From Streptomyces caelestis (GTDB lineage: Bacteria > Actinomycetota > Actinomycetes > Streptomycetales > Streptomycetaceae): 60,456 bases of DNA. The notes under the pieces were generated by a model, which saw only the letters and a program-made list of their open reading frames with translations, was not told the origin of the DNA and made no database searches. Shown here in pieces: positions 27,667-35,790 of the stretch. The translations under genes were made by a program, and so were the position numbers. Numbering within the stretch: position 1 is the stretch's first letter; every line of letters starts with the position of its first letter. The DNA lies in contig NZ_LGCN01000062.1 in NCBI RefSeq assembly GCF_001279005.1, positions 1 through 60,456 on the forward strand, read 5' to 3'.

Positions 27667-28926
27667 GTGGCACCCACTGACGAGACCGGGCAGGCGGCCC
27701 GGCATCCCACCACGCCCGGCGCGCCGCCTCCCGCCGGGCCCCCGTCGGCCCCCATATCCGGGCCGGGCGCCCGCATGCCGCGCTGGCTGCCGCGCGCCAT
27801 GGTGCTCGCCCTCACGCTGTTCGCCTTGTTCCAGCTGGGCAGCTGGGTCTTCCACCAGCTCGTCGGCCTGCTGGTCAACATCCTCATCGCGTTCTTCCTG
27901 GCGCTCGCCGTCGAGCCCGCGGTGAGCTGGATGGCCGCACGCGGGGTGCGTCGGGGCCTGGGCACCTTCCTCGTCTTCCTGGGCGTGCTGATCGCCGCGG
28001 CGGGCTTCGTCACGTTGCTCGGGTCCATGCTGGCGGGACAGATCATCAAGATCGTCGAGGACTTCCCGGACTACCTCGACTCCGTGATCAACTGGATCAA
28101 CACGCACTTCCACACCGAACTGCGGCGCGTGGACATCCAGGAGGGCCTGCTGCGCTCCGACTGGCTGCGCAACTACGTCCAGAACAGCGCCACCGGTGTC
28201 CTGGACGTCTCCACGCAGGTCCTCGGCGGTCTCTTCCAGCTGCTGACCGTGGGGCTGTTCTCGTTCTACTTCGCCGCCGACGGCCCGCGACTGCGGCGCA
28301 CCGTCTGCTCCCTGCTGCCACCCGCCCGGCAGGCCGAGGTGCTGCGCGCGTGGGAGATCGCCGTGAACAAGACGGGCGGTTACCTCTACTCGCGCGGACT
28401 GATGGCGCTGGTCTCGGGCCTGGCGCACTACGTTCTGCTGGAGTTCCTCGAGGTGCCCTACGCGCCCGTCCTCGCCGTGTGGGTGGGTCTGGTGTCGCAG
28501 TTCATCCCCACCATCGGCACCTATCTCGCGGGCGCCCTGCCCATGCTGATCGCCTTCACGGTCGACCCCTGGTACGCGCTGTGGGTGCTGATCTTCGTGG
28601 TGGTCTACCAGCAGTTCGAGAACTACGTGCTGCAGCCCAAGCTGACCTCCAAGACCGTCGACATCCACCCGGCGGTCGCCTTCGGCTCGGTCGTCGCGGG
28701 CACCGCCCTGCTCGGTGCCGTCGGCGCGCTGATCGCCATCCCCGCCGTCGCCACCCTCCAGGCGTTCCTGGGCGCGTACGTACGGCGGTACGACGTCACG
28801 GACGACCCCCGCGTGCTCGGCCACCGCGGCCCCGGCGGGCCGGGCGCCCTCACCCGCGTCCGCCGGCTGTGGGCCCGCCGGACGGACCCGCAGCGGCCCC
28901 GCGACGGAGACGCCGGGACTCCCTGA
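27667..28926 (+). CDS. AI-2E family transporter (PerM/TqsA-like)
   Basis: A 419-aa membrane protein with a Pro-rich N-terminal tail (about 35 aa), about 7-8 spans starting at AMVLALTLFALFQLGSWVF, and a C-terminal cytoplasmic Arg/Pro-rich tail. Family motifs include YSRGLMALVSGLAHYVLLEFLEVPYAPVLAVWVGLVSQFIPTIGTYLAGALPMLIAF and QQFENYVLQPKLTSKTVDIHPAVAF. Substrates of most members are unknown; AI-2 export and cation antiport have been proposed for individual ones. The start is GTG 27667. It precedes recA with a 242-bp gap holding the recA promoter. Confidence 0.9.
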   Translation: MAPTDETGQAARHPTTPGAPPPAGPPSAPISGPGARMPRWLPRAMVLALTLFALFQLGSWVFHQLVGLLVNILIAFFLALAVEPAVSWMAARGVRRGLGTFLVFLGVLIAAAGFVTLLGSMLAGQIIKIVEDFPDYLDSVINWINTHFHTELRRVDIQEGLLRSDWLRNYVQNSATGVLDVSTQVLGGLFQLLTVGLFSFYFAADGPRLRRTVCSLLPPARQAEVLRAWEIAVNKTGGYLYSRGLMALVSGLAHYVLLEFLEVPYAPVLAVWVGLVSQFIPTIGTYLAGALPMLIAFTVDPWYALWVLIFVVVYQQFENYVLQPKLTSKTVDIHPAVAFGSVVAGTALLGAVGALIAIPAVATLQAFLGAYVRRYDVTDDPRVLGHRGPGGPGALTRVRRLWARRTDPQRPRDGDAGTP

Positions 28927-28977
28927 GGGAGGGCGCCCCCTCCGCGACACACCGGACCGTGGTGCCGCGTGGTGCGC

Positions 28978-29004
28978 TTGACACAAAAATCGAACATCTA
29001 TTCT
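28978..29004 (+). promoter_or_regulatory. recA promoter with SOS (LexA) box
   Basis: TTGACA (28978-28983) is a -35-like hexamer. It is followed by CGAACATCTATTC (28991-29003), matching the GAAC-N4-GTTC-type actinobacterial SOS box in the form reported for Streptomyces recA (GAACATCCATTC, recalled). The operator would cover the -35/-10 spacer, so LexA repression and DNA-damage induction are inferred. The ATG is 165 nt downstream. Confidence 0.75.
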
Positions 29005-29168
29005 CATGGATGTGCCGGTGAGGCTCGACGGCGGGTGTTCTGCCCCGGTTCGGGGAGGGATGCACCCGTGTTATCCACAGGCCGGAGGTGCGTCGGGGCG
29101 CGTTGTCAGTGGCAGGCGTTAGCGTCTTTGACGTGAAGCGATCGAATCAAGCAAATCGGGTGGAACCC

Positions 29169-30287
29169 ATGGCAGGAACCGACCGCGAGAAGGCGCTCGA
29201 CGCCGCGCTCGCACAGATTGAACGGCAATTCGGCAAGGGCGCGGTCATGCGCATGGGTGACCGGACGAACGAGCCCATCGAGGTCATCCCGACCGGCTCG
29301 ACCGCGCTGGACGTGGCGCTCGGTGTGGGCGGCCTGCCGCGCGGCCGTGTGGTGGAGATCTACGGGCCGGAGTCCTCCGGCAAGACGACCCTGACCCTGC
29401 ACGCGGTGGCGAACGCGCAGAAGGCCGGCGGCCAGGTCGCCTTCGTGGACGCGGAGCACGCCCTGGACCCCGAGTACGCGAAGAAGCTCGGCGTCGACAT
29501 CGACAACCTGATCCTGTCCCAGCCGGACAACGGCGAGCAGGCTCTGGAGATCGTGGACATGCTGGTCCGCTCCGGCGCCCTGGACCTCATCGTCATCGAC
29601 TCCGTCGCCGCGCTCGTGCCGCGTGCGGAGATCGAGGGCGAGATGGGCGACAGCCACGTGGGTCTGCAGGCCCGTCTGATGAGCCAGGCCCTGCGGAAGA
29701 TCACCAGCGCGCTCAACCAGTCCAAGACCACCGCGATCTTCATCAACCAGCTCCGCGAGAAGATCGGCGTGATGTTCGGCTCCCCGGAGACCACGACCGG
29801 TGGCCGGGCGCTGAAGTTCTACGCCTCGGTGCGCATCGACATCCGGCGCATCGAGACCCTGAAGGACGGCACCGAGGCGGTCGGCAACCGCACCCGCTGC
29901 AAGGTGGTCAAGAACAAGGTGGCGCCGCCCTTCAAGCAGGCGGAGTTCGACATCCTCTACGGCCAGGGCATCAGCCGCGAGGGCGGCCTGATCGACATGG
30001 GCGTGGAGCACGGCTTCGTCCGCAAGGCCGGCGCCTGGTACACGTACGAGGGCGACCAGCTCGGCCAGGGCAAGGAGAACGCCCGTAACTTCCTGAAGGA
30101 CAACCCCGACCTCGCCAACGAGATCGAGAAGAAGATCCTGACGAAGCTGGGCGTCGGCGTACGGCCCGAGGAGACCGCCGCCGAGCCGGGCGCGGACGCC
30201 GCGGGCACCGCTCCGGCCGAGCCGGCCGCCGTACCGGCACCGGCGGCCAAGGCCACCAAGTCCAAGGCCGCGGCGGCCAAGAGCTGA
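29169..30287 (+). CDS. recA: Recombinase RecA
   Basis: A 372-aa RecA that forms filaments on single-stranded DNA, catalyses strand exchange and drives LexA autocleavage. Motifs: Walker [10 protein letters not shown], Walker [12 protein letters not shown]1 [22 protein letters not shown], and L2 region [37 protein letters not shown]. The C-terminal tail is Ala/Lys-rich ([15 protein letters not shown]), as usual in Streptomyces. The start [14 protein letters not shown] at 29169 is the conserved one; an in-frame GTG/ATG further upstream would give unconserved residues. recX follows 3 nt after the stop. Confidence 0.98.
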   Translation: MAGTDREKALDAALAQIERQFGKGAVMRMGDRTNEPIEVIPTGSTALDVALGVGGLPRGRVVEIYGPESSGKTTLTLHAVANAQKAGGQVAFVDAEHALDPEYAKKLGVDIDNLILSQPDNGEQALEIVDMLVRSGALDLIVIDSVAALVPRAEIEGEMGDSHVGLQARLMSQALRKITSALNQSKTTAIFINQLREKIGVMFGSPETTTGGRALKFYASVRIDIRRIETLKDGTEAVGNRTRCKVVKNKVAPPFKQAEFDILYGQGISREGGLIDMGVEHGFVRKAGAWYTYEGDQLGQGKENARNFLKDNPDLANEIEKKILTKLGVGVRPEETAAEPGADAAGTAPAEPAAVPAPAAKATKSKAAAAKS

Positions 30288-30290
30288 CCC

Positions 30291-31076
30291 GTGACGCGAC
30301 GAACCGACTGGGCCGAGGACGGGTTCGCGGCCTCCGGTGCCCCACGGGGGAGGGGCACCGGAGGCGGCGACGACTCAGCCGCGGACGGTGACGCGGCGTA
30401 CGGCGACACCACCGGCGGGGGCGGCCCCCGTCACGGGGGTGGCGCACGGGCGGGCGGCTCGCGTGACGGCGGGCCGCGCGGTGGACGCGGGCGCAGACGC
30501 CGGACCTTCGGCGAAGCGGCCGCGGAGGACGGGGGCGACTCCTCCTCGTCGAGGGCCGAACGGGAGGAACCTCCGGCGGACCCGGTCGAGCGGGCACGGG
30601 CGATCTGTCTGCGCCTGCTCACCGGGACCCCGCGCACCCGGAAACAGCTCGCCGACGCCCTCCGCAAGCGGGAGATCCCGGACGAGGCCGCCGAGGAGGT
30701 GCTGTCCCGGTTCGAGGAGGTCGGACTGATCGACGACAGCGCCTTCGCGGACGCCTGGGTGGAGTCCCGGCACCACGGCCGGGGACTCGCCCGGCGCGCG
30801 CTCGCCCGGGAGCTGCGCACCAAGGGGGTCGACCCCACGCTGATCGACGCGGCCGTCTCCCGGCTGGACTCCGAGCAGGAGGAGGCGACCGCCCGGGAAC
30901 TGGTCGTCCGCAAGCTGCGCGCCACCCGCGGACTCGACCGCGACAAGCGGCTCCGCCGCCTCGCCGGCATGCTCGCCCGCAAGGGCTACCCCGAGGGCCT
31001 CGCCCTGCGCGTCGTCCGGCAGGCGCTGGAGGAGGAGGGCGAGGACACGGAGTTCCTCGGCGGCGAGGGGGTCTGA
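30291..31076 (+). CDS. recX: Regulatory protein RecX
   Basis: A 261-aa RecA modulator starting with GTG 3 nt after recA. The first roughly 100 residues are a Gly/Arg/Asp-rich low-complexity extension (GGGDDSAADGD..., GGSRDGGPRGGRGRRRR) not seen in short RecX proteins. The RecX three-helix repeats follow from about 102 (RARAICLRLLTGTPRTRKQLADALRKREIPDEAAEEVLSRFEEVGLIDDSAFADAWVESR...). The tight spacing indicates co-transcription with recA, as in other actinobacteria, where RecX limits RecA filaments. Confidence 0.94.
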   Translation: MTRRTDWAEDGFAASGAPRGRGTGGGDDSAADGDAAYGDTTGGGGPRHGGGARAGGSRDGGPRGGRGRRRRTFGEAAAEDGGDSSSSRAEREEPPADPVERARAICLRLLTGTPRTRKQLADALRKREIPDEAAEEVLSRFEEVGLIDDSAFADAWVESRHHGRGLARRALARELRTKGVDPTLIDAAVSRLDSEQEEATARELVVRKLRATRGLDRDKRLRRLAGMLARKGYPEGLALRVVRQALEEEGEDTEFLGGEGV

Positions 31077-31162
31077 GGCGGCGGGACACACGGCCCCCGT
31101 ACCGGTCGCTCCGCTGCGACGCCCTACGCGGGCGCGGGGCGCCACCGGCGACCGGGCCGCCC

Positions 31163-31843
31163 CTAGCCGTTCTTCTGTGCGAGGACGGCGTACACCAGCA
31201 GGTTCCGCTGGTAGCCGCCGCGTTCGCGGTCGTACGGGGGCGCGCAGGTGACCAGGGTCAGGACCGGACGTCCGTGGCGCCGGAACACCTCGTCGGGGAG
31301 CCTGTCCTTGTCGACCACCTCGCGGGCCGTCACCTCGTACCGCACGGGGGGCGCGTCCTCGCGGACGACGGTGACGTCGTCGCCCTTCCGGACCCCGTAC
31401 AGCTTGGCGAAAGCGCCCAGGTCGCCGGTGCGGTCGTCCACGTGGCCGATGAGGACGGCGGACCCGGCGAGGGCGCCCGGCGCGGGGCCGTAGCGGTACC
31501 AGCCCACCTGCTCCGCGTCGTCGGGGATCTCCACCGTGCCGTCGTCCTGAACGCCGACGCCCATGACCCGGGCGTCCAGGGAGACCCGCGGGACGCGCAG
31601 TGTCGTCGGTTCGGGTGGAGGGCCGGATGTGTTCCCCGCCTCGCCCGGTGCGTCGTCGTGGATCCCGAACGAGCTCCCGGCCGCGGGCTCCTGGGCCCGC
31701 GGCCGGGAGCCGAAGTCCGGCGGCACCGAGGCGCCGGACGGCCACAGCGACCAGACCAGCAGCGCCGCCAGGACGACGGCGGCGACCGCGGCGGCCCCGA
31801 CGGCCGCCGCGGAGGGCCGTCCGCTCCTCGCGGAGGAACGCAT
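31163..31843 (-). CDS. Class F-like sortase
   Basis: A 226-aa sortase-family transpeptidase with one N-terminal membrane anchor (about 12-35, VGAAAVAAVVLAALLVWSLW), a Pro/Gly linker, and the catalytic domain at about 80-222. The catalytic triad is visible as His in LIGHVDDRTG, Cys in LVTCAPPYDRERGGY and Arg in YQRNLLVYA. Size and the TCAPP motif fit actinobacterial class F sortases rather than the housekeeping class E enzymes of aerial development. It lies 5 nt downstream of a DUF4397 surface protein gene in the same direction. That protein is the likely partner, though it lacks an obvious LPxTG. Confidence 0.88.
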   Translation of the reverse strand: MRSSARSGRPSAAAVGAAAVAAVVLAALLVWSLWPSGASVPPDFGSRPRAQEPAAGSSFGIHDDAPGEAGNTSGPPPEPTTLRVPRVSLDARVMGVGVQDDGTVEIPDDAEQVGWYRYGPAPGALAGSAVLIGHVDDRTGDLGAFAKLYGVRKGDDVTVVREDAPPVRYEVTAREVVDKDRLPDEVFRRHGRPVLTLVTCAPPYDRERGGYQRNLLVYAVLAQKNG

Positions 31844-31848
31844 GGCCG

Positions 31849-32694
31849 TCAGCCGCTCCGGGAACGTCGGCGACGGGCGGCCAGCAGACCGGCGACCGCG
31901 ACGGCGCCCGCGGCGCCCCAGGCGAGCCAGACGGTGGCGGATTCGTTGTCGGAGGCCATGGCACCGCTCTCACCGGCGTTCACACCGTTCGGGGCGGAGG
32001 CCATGCCGCTGATCGTCTGTGTCTTCAGCGCGAGGTTGTCGTCCTTGGCGCTGCCCCAGGCGTAGACGACCGTGTGGGCGCCCTCGGCGAGGTCGAGGTC
32101 GACGGGGCCGATGGCCACGGTGTCGGTCCCCGCCAGGACGACATCGGCGTTCACCGTGCCGGCGGGCACCTCGAGCGACTTCTCGTTCGGGTTGGTCAGC
32201 CCCTCGATGACCGGCTTGCCGCCCGCGCGGACGTCCACGGCGGGGGCCGCGGCCACGTGACGGACGGTCAGCCGCGACTGGCCGGCCGGGACCTCGGAGG
32301 TGTCGTTGACGAACGCGGTGAGCGTGGGGGTGCCCTTCGCGTCGAGGTGGGCCGCGAGCGTGGCGTTCGCCCCGGCCGGGACATCGACGCTCTTCTGGAT
32401 GGCGGGATCGCCGTCGGGGCCCTCGCCGTTGGCGAAGATCTCGATGTCGTAGGTGCCCGGGTCCAGGGGCTGCGGCTCGGTCAGGGTGCCAGGCTTGAAG
32501 TCGGGAAGCAGTTCGTCCCCGTTGGCGTACACGTCGACGGTGAGTCCCGGGACGCCGTGGAAGACGGACACGGACGCCTTGCCGTCCTGTTGCGCCGTAG
32601 CGTCCGCGGAGGCGGAGGCGGGGACGGCCAGGGCGAGGGACAGTGCGCAGGCACCGGTGGTGGCGGCGATCTTCCTGTTGCGCGAGTTCAGCAT
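31849..32694 (-). CDS. Secreted DUF4397 domain protein with C-terminal membrane anchor
   Basis: A 281-aa exported protein. The signal peptide (about 1-31, IAATTGACALSLALAVPASASADA) is followed by two DUF4397 beta-sandwich units (about 40-225, with VSVFHGVPGLTVDVYANGDELLPDF and LTVRHVAAAPAVDVRAGGKPVIEGL). A Ser/Asn-rich spacer leads to a hydrophobic segment TVWLAWGAAGAVAVAGLLAA capped by RRRRSRSG. This tail looks like a sortase sorting signal, but no LPxTG/LAxTG pentapeptide precedes it; ESATV occupies the place. The protein may simply be membrane-anchored, or the neighbouring sortase uses a different motif. GGAGGGAG precedes the ATG. Confidence 0.85.
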   Translation of the reverse strand: MLNSRNRKIAATTGACALSLALAVPASASADATAQQDGKASVSVFHGVPGLTVDVYANGDELLPDFKPGTLTEPQPLDPGTYDIEIFANGEGPDGDPAIQKSVDVPAGANATLAAHLDAKGTPTLTAFVNDTSEVPAGQSRLTVRHVAAAPAVDVRAGGKPVIEGLTNPNEKSLEVPAGTVNADVVLAGTDTVAIGPVDLDLAEGAHTVVYAWGSAKDDNLALKTQTISGMASAPNGVNAGESGAMASDNESATVWLAWGAAGAVAVAGLLAARRRRSRSG

Positions 32695-32995
32695 CGGAAC
32701 TCCCTCCGTGGGGGGCCCGGTCGTACATGGGGCCCGGCTTCCGGATGAGCGGCTTCTCGGACGCGTCCCGCGACGAGTTCTTCGGCCTGATGCCCAGGGG
32801 CCCTCACCGGCCGGTCGGCGGCGTCCGTTCGCGTGTGGCGCGCTGCCGCGGTCGGCATCACGGGTGTGGGTCGGGGCGCTGTCGGGAGTGATGTCGTGTG
32901 CGTGGTCGGGCTACTGGGCAGTGCGTGTGCTCTTCGTCGAGCGGCCTGCTCCCCGGGACACCTGATCCATTGTGGGAGACCATGCGGCATTGCGC

Positions 32996-33022
32996 CACTT
33001 GTGTCACTTGCGTCACGTGCGT
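32996..33022. repeat. Three tandem 9-bp repeats
   Basis: CACTTGTGT, CACTTGCGT and CACGTGCGT follow one another without spacing (32996-33004, 33005-33013, 33014-33022). An array of near-identical 9-mers in a divergent promoter region suggests a repeated regulator-binding site. Seen in sequence; function inferred. Confidence 0.55.
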
Positions 33023-33089
33023 CCCCATCGAAAACGGCGCGCCCGCCCGGCCGTCCTCACCGACGGCGCCGACCGACAGGAGACTTCGC

Positions 33090-33122
33090 TTACGCGAAAA
33101 AAATTTCAGGTGACTGTTGACG
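33090..33122 (+). promoter_or_regulatory. Promoter/operator of the USP-like gene
   Basis: TTACGCGAAA (33090-33099) in an A-rich tract is followed by TTGACG (33117-33122), with the ATG 64 nt further on. The same two elements recur, the first in inverted orientation, upstream of the terC transcription unit (34246-34264), suggesting shared control. Confidence 0.5.
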
Positions 33123-33186
33123 CGCTTTCTTGAGGGAGGGGACCCTGGAAGGACCATTTCTCCCCCTTCGCCCGGAAGGTGTGACG

Positions 33187-33714
33187 ATGATGAGTTCCCT
33201 CCGCCCGCCCTCCTCGCCCGGCGCGCACCCTGTTGCGGCGCGCGGTCGTTCGCGCCCTCGGCGGCCGGTGGCCGCGGTGCTGGCCGACCGGCTCGATGAC
33301 GTCCCCGTGGTGGACGAGGCCGTCCGGCTCGCCGTCGCACGTGGCGCGCCGCTCCTGCTGATCGCGGTGCTGCCGCCGCTGCTGCCGCGGTCCGTGGCGC
33401 CCCGGCCGGACGGGGCGACGGTTCGCGCGGTGCTGGGGCGTGCCCTGCCGCGCCTGGCCCGCGCCGGGATCGGGTACCAGCCGGCCGTCTGTCACCGTCC
33501 CGCCGGGCAAGGCGGTCGGCTGTGCGCGGCCAAGGGGCTGCTGGACGTGGCCGTCGCCCACGGCTGTTCGTGGCTGGTGGTCTCCCGCAGTGGGCCGACG
33601 GAGCTGGACGCGAGCACGGTGATGGAGGCGGCCGCCATCCGGGGTGGCCCGTTCATCCATGCGGCTCCGCCGATGCCCTGGGCGCCGCTGGTCGAGCACC
33701 GGCCTCCCGCCTGA
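33187..33714 (+). CDS. Universal-stress-protein-like hypothetical protein
   Basis: A 175-aa cytosolic protein. Residues about 28-80 (RRPVAAVLADRLDDVPVVDEAVRLAVARGAPLLLIAVLPPLLPR) and 115-150 (LLDVAVAHGCSWLVVSRSGPTELDASTV) resemble the alternating strand-helix pattern of the USP fold: an N-terminal beta strand with Asp, and a VVSRSGP loop in the place of the G2xG9G(S/T) nucleotide loop, which is not complete. Assignment to USP is therefore tentative. ATG 33187 is favoured because GGAAGG sits 7 nt upstream; GTG 33181 would be too close. It has its own TTGACG promoter shared in type with the terC unit. Confidence 0.6.
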   Translation: MMSSLRPPSSPGAHPVAARGRSRPRRPVAAVLADRLDDVPVVDEAVRLAVARGAPLLLIAVLPPLLPRSVAPRPDGATVRAVLGRALPRLARAGIGYQPAVCHRPAGQGGRLCAAKGLLDVAVAHGCSWLVVSRSGPTELDASTVMEAAAIRGGPFIHAAPPMPWAPLVEHRPPA

Positions 33715-33837
33715 CGCGGACGCATCGAGCCGCCGGAGGGGCTGTGCGAACGGGGGACGGCCCCGGGCCGCGCCCCGCACGTCAGGAGGCGGTCATGGCC
33801 GATGCCGCGCCTCGGGCGCTGTCCGGGCCGGGGAGGG

Positions 33838-34176
33838 TTACGAGGTGGTGTGTCCGGAGTCGGCTGCGGGGGGCTCCTCGCGGTGGATGAAAGTGGCCAG
33901 CAGGTCGCCGACGGGGTGATCGGCCTCGGTGGGGTGGCGCAGGGCGACGGTGGGGTCGATCGTGTAGTGGTTGCGGCGGCCGACGCGAGTGCGGGTGAGG
34001 TATCCGGCCGCTTCGAGGTCGGCGACGATCAACTGGACGGCGCGTTCGGTGATGCCGATCCGGTCGGTGACGTCCCGGAGCCGCGCTTCGGGGTCCTGGG
34101 CGAGAGCGATCAGGACCCGGGCGTGGTTGGTCAGGAACGTCCAGTGCTCACCGCGTGCGGAGGAAGGGTGGCTCAT
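33838..34176 (-). CDS. MarR/ArsR-like winged-helix regulator
   Basis: A 112-aa one-domain regulator. A winged helix spans about 13-75: HARVLIALAQDPEARLRDVTDRIGITERAVQLIVADLEAAGYLTRTRVGRRNHYTID. The wing GRRNHYTID is characteristic. No metal-binding CxC is visible, so it is not a metal-sensing ArsR of the classical type. Start is uncertain: Met at 34176 (MSHPSSARGEHW) is the conserved-looking one, with Met at 34185 or 34188 as alternatives. It is divergent from the small ORF-terC unit, with a perfect TTTCGCGAAA palindrome in the shared region, and is the best candidate to bind it. Confidence 0.8.
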   Translation of the reverse strand: MSHPSSARGEHWTFLTNHARVLIALAQDPEARLRDVTDRIGITERAVQLIVADLEAAGYLTRTRVGRRNHYTIDPTVALRHPTEADHPVGDLLATFIHREEPPAADSGHTTS

Positions 34177-34217
34177 GGCCTTCATCATACGAAGAGGGCT
34201 TCGCCTGACCAACAGTA

Positions 34218-34264
34218 TTTCGCGAAACTCGATTTATGAAAACTTTTTCGCGTAAGTCTTGACG
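34218..34264. promoter_or_regulatory. Operator/promoter between the regulator and the terC unit
   Basis: A perfect 10-bp palindrome TTTCGCGAAA (34218-34227) is followed, 18 bp on, by the related TTTCGCGTAA (34246-34255) and then TTGACG (34259-34264) facing terC. The reverse complement of the second site, TTACGCGAAA, also occurs upstream of the USP-like gene (33090-33099). Likely operator half-sites for the adjacent winged-helix regulator (inference). Confidence 0.55.
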
Positions 34265-34335
34265 TGCTTTGAAGTGTCGAGTGATGCTGGACACACCCCG
34301 ATGTCCTTCCTCGGTCCCGATGGAAGGGGTCCCCG

Positions 34336-34650
34336 ATGTCCCTCCGTACCCGGCCCGACGACCTCGCTGGGGTCGACGCGGCGGCCCGCCCGGCCGCCGC
34401 CCGCGATGCGCCAATGCCGTTGTCCGCCGTCCTGCCCGTCCGGCGGCAGCCGGCCGGGCGGCATTACCCGCCGCTGGTGGTCGCCTCCGGCCGGGGACCC
34501 GCCTCCTCGGCCGGAGCCCGCCGCGGAGGCGGTGCGGGACCGGCCGCTCCGGCGCCCGCCGAGGTGCGCGACATGTGGACGTCGGCCCGGCAACGCCTGA
34601 CCACCGCCCTCCGTCCTCCTGCTGTGCCCGAGGAAGTCGATGTCCCATGA
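34336..34650 (+). CDS. Small hypothetical protein translationally coupled to terC
   Basis: A 104-aa Ala/Arg/Pro-rich protein of no recognised family. It has a good ribosome site (GGAAGGGG at 34322-34329, 6 nt before the ATG) and its TGA overlaps the terC ATG (ATGA, 34647-34650), which argues it is really translated. It has no signal peptide or membrane span. The C-terminal stretch VRDMWTSARQRLTTALRPPAVPEE could form a helix. Function unknown. Confidence 0.55.
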   Translation: MSLRTRPDDLAGVDAAARPAAARDAPMPLSAVLPVRRQPAGRHYPPLVVASGRGPASSAGARRGGGAGPAAPAPAEVRDMWTSARQRLTTALRPPAVPEEVDVP

Positions 34651-35693
34651 ATGATCTGTCGTTCCCCGTTCCGCTGTGGGTGTGGGCCGCGGTCTCGCTC
34701 GTCATCGCCGTCATGCTCGCCGTCGATCTGATCGCTCACCGCGACAACCACGTCATCGGGTTCAAGGAAGCGGCCGTCTGGTCAGGGGTGTGGATCGCGA
34801 TCGGCCTGGCCTTCGGCCTGGTCCTGCTCGTCTGGCAGGGCGGAGAGGTCTCCTCCACCTACTACGCCGGATACCTGATCGAGAAGGCACTGTCGATCGA
34901 CAACGTCTTCGTCTTCGCCCTGGTCTTCTCCTTCTTCGCCGTGCCCGACGCCTACCAGCACAAGGTCCTGTTCTGGGGTGTCATCGGCGCTCTGGTCTTC
35001 CGGCTGGTGTTCATCTTCGTCGGCGCCGAACTGCTGCAGCTCTTCTTCTGGACCGCCTACCTGTTCGGCGCGTTCCTCATCTGGACCGGTTACAAGATGG
35101 CCGTCTCCAAGGACGAGGAAGTCCACCCCGACCGCAACGTCGTCGTCCGTCTGGTCAGGAAGGTCGTCCCCACCGACCCGACGTTCCACGGCGGCCGGTT
35201 CTTCACGAAGATCAACGGAAGGCGTGTGGCCACCCTGCTGTTCGTGGCCCTGGTCGCGATCGAGGCCACCGACCTGATCTTCGCCGTCGACTCCGTCGCC
35301 GCGATCCTGGCGATCACCACCAGCACCTTCCTGGTGTGGACCGCCAACGCCTTCGCGGTGCTCGGCCTGCGCAGCCTGTACTTCTGCCTGGCCGGGCTGC
35401 TGCGCCGTTTCGCCTACCTCCACTACGGGCTCGCGGTGCTGCTCGCCTTCGCGGGAGTCAAGCTGATCCTGTCCGAGACCCCTGTGGGCAAGCTGCCCAT
35501 CCCCCTCACCCTCGGCGTCATCGCCGCCACCATCACGGTGTCCATCGGCTGGTCCCTCATCGCCACGCGTGACGACGACGGCGGCACCACGCCGGGTACG
35601 GACCGCGCGGACGGCGCCGAAGCCGACCGGGTGACCGGGGCGGGCTCTCCCCCCTCCACCCGCTCGCACGGTACGCAACCGCGCCGACCGTAG
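34647..35693 (+). CDS. TerC family membrane protein
   Basis: A 348-aa integral membrane protein with about 8-9 spans. The family's intramembrane acidic motifs are both present: EKALSIDNVFVFAL near residue 75 and EATDLIFAVDSVAAILAITT near 210. These are thought to bind or move Mn2+/Ca2+ ions. TerC proteins contribute to tellurite resistance and, in other bacteria, to manganese supply of exported metalloenzymes (established). The C-terminal roughly 40 residues are a polar tail. It is coupled to the small ORF upstream and sits under the TTTCGCGTAA/TTGACG element. Confidence 0.9.
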   Translation: MNDLSFPVPLWVWAAVSLVIAVMLAVDLIAHRDNHVIGFKEAAVWSGVWIAIGLAFGLVLLVWQGGEVSSTYYAGYLIEKALSIDNVFVFALVFSFFAVPDAYQHKVLFWGVIGALVFRLVFIFVGAELLQLFFWTAYLFGAFLIWTGYKMAVSKDEEVHPDRNVVVRLVRKVVPTDPTFHGGRFFTKINGRRVATLLFVALVAIEATDLIFAVDSVAAILAITTSTFLVWTANAFAVLGLRSLYFCLAGLLRRFAYLHYGLAVLLAFAGVKLILSETPVGKLPIPLTLGVIAATITVSIGWSLIATRDDDGGTTPGTDRADGAEADRVTGAGSPPSTRSHGTQPRRP

Positions 35694-35790
35694 CGGTCGC
35701 CGCCCGCTCCACTGCTCTCGTGGGCGTCGCGTCCACGGCCGTTGTCCGTGCCGGGGCCGACGCGGCACGGCGACGCGCGGAGCCGGAACC

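Larger units (their letters stand above)
32695..33186. other. Divergent intergenic region, DUF4397 gene and USP-like gene
   Basis: A 492-bp region without a convincing gene. It holds the promoter(s) for the leftward DUF4397-sortase pair and the rightward USP-like gene, a triple 9-bp repeat (32996-33022) and an A-rich stretch with TTACGCGAAA and TTGACG (33090-33122). Small frames seen on both strands have no ribosome site or conserved sequence. Confidence 0.5.

Noticed and set aside
29088..29168. Upstream in-frame start for recA ([11 protein letters not shown]...)
   Set aside because: The added residues are not part of RecA and the conserved [10 protein letters not shown] start fits family length.
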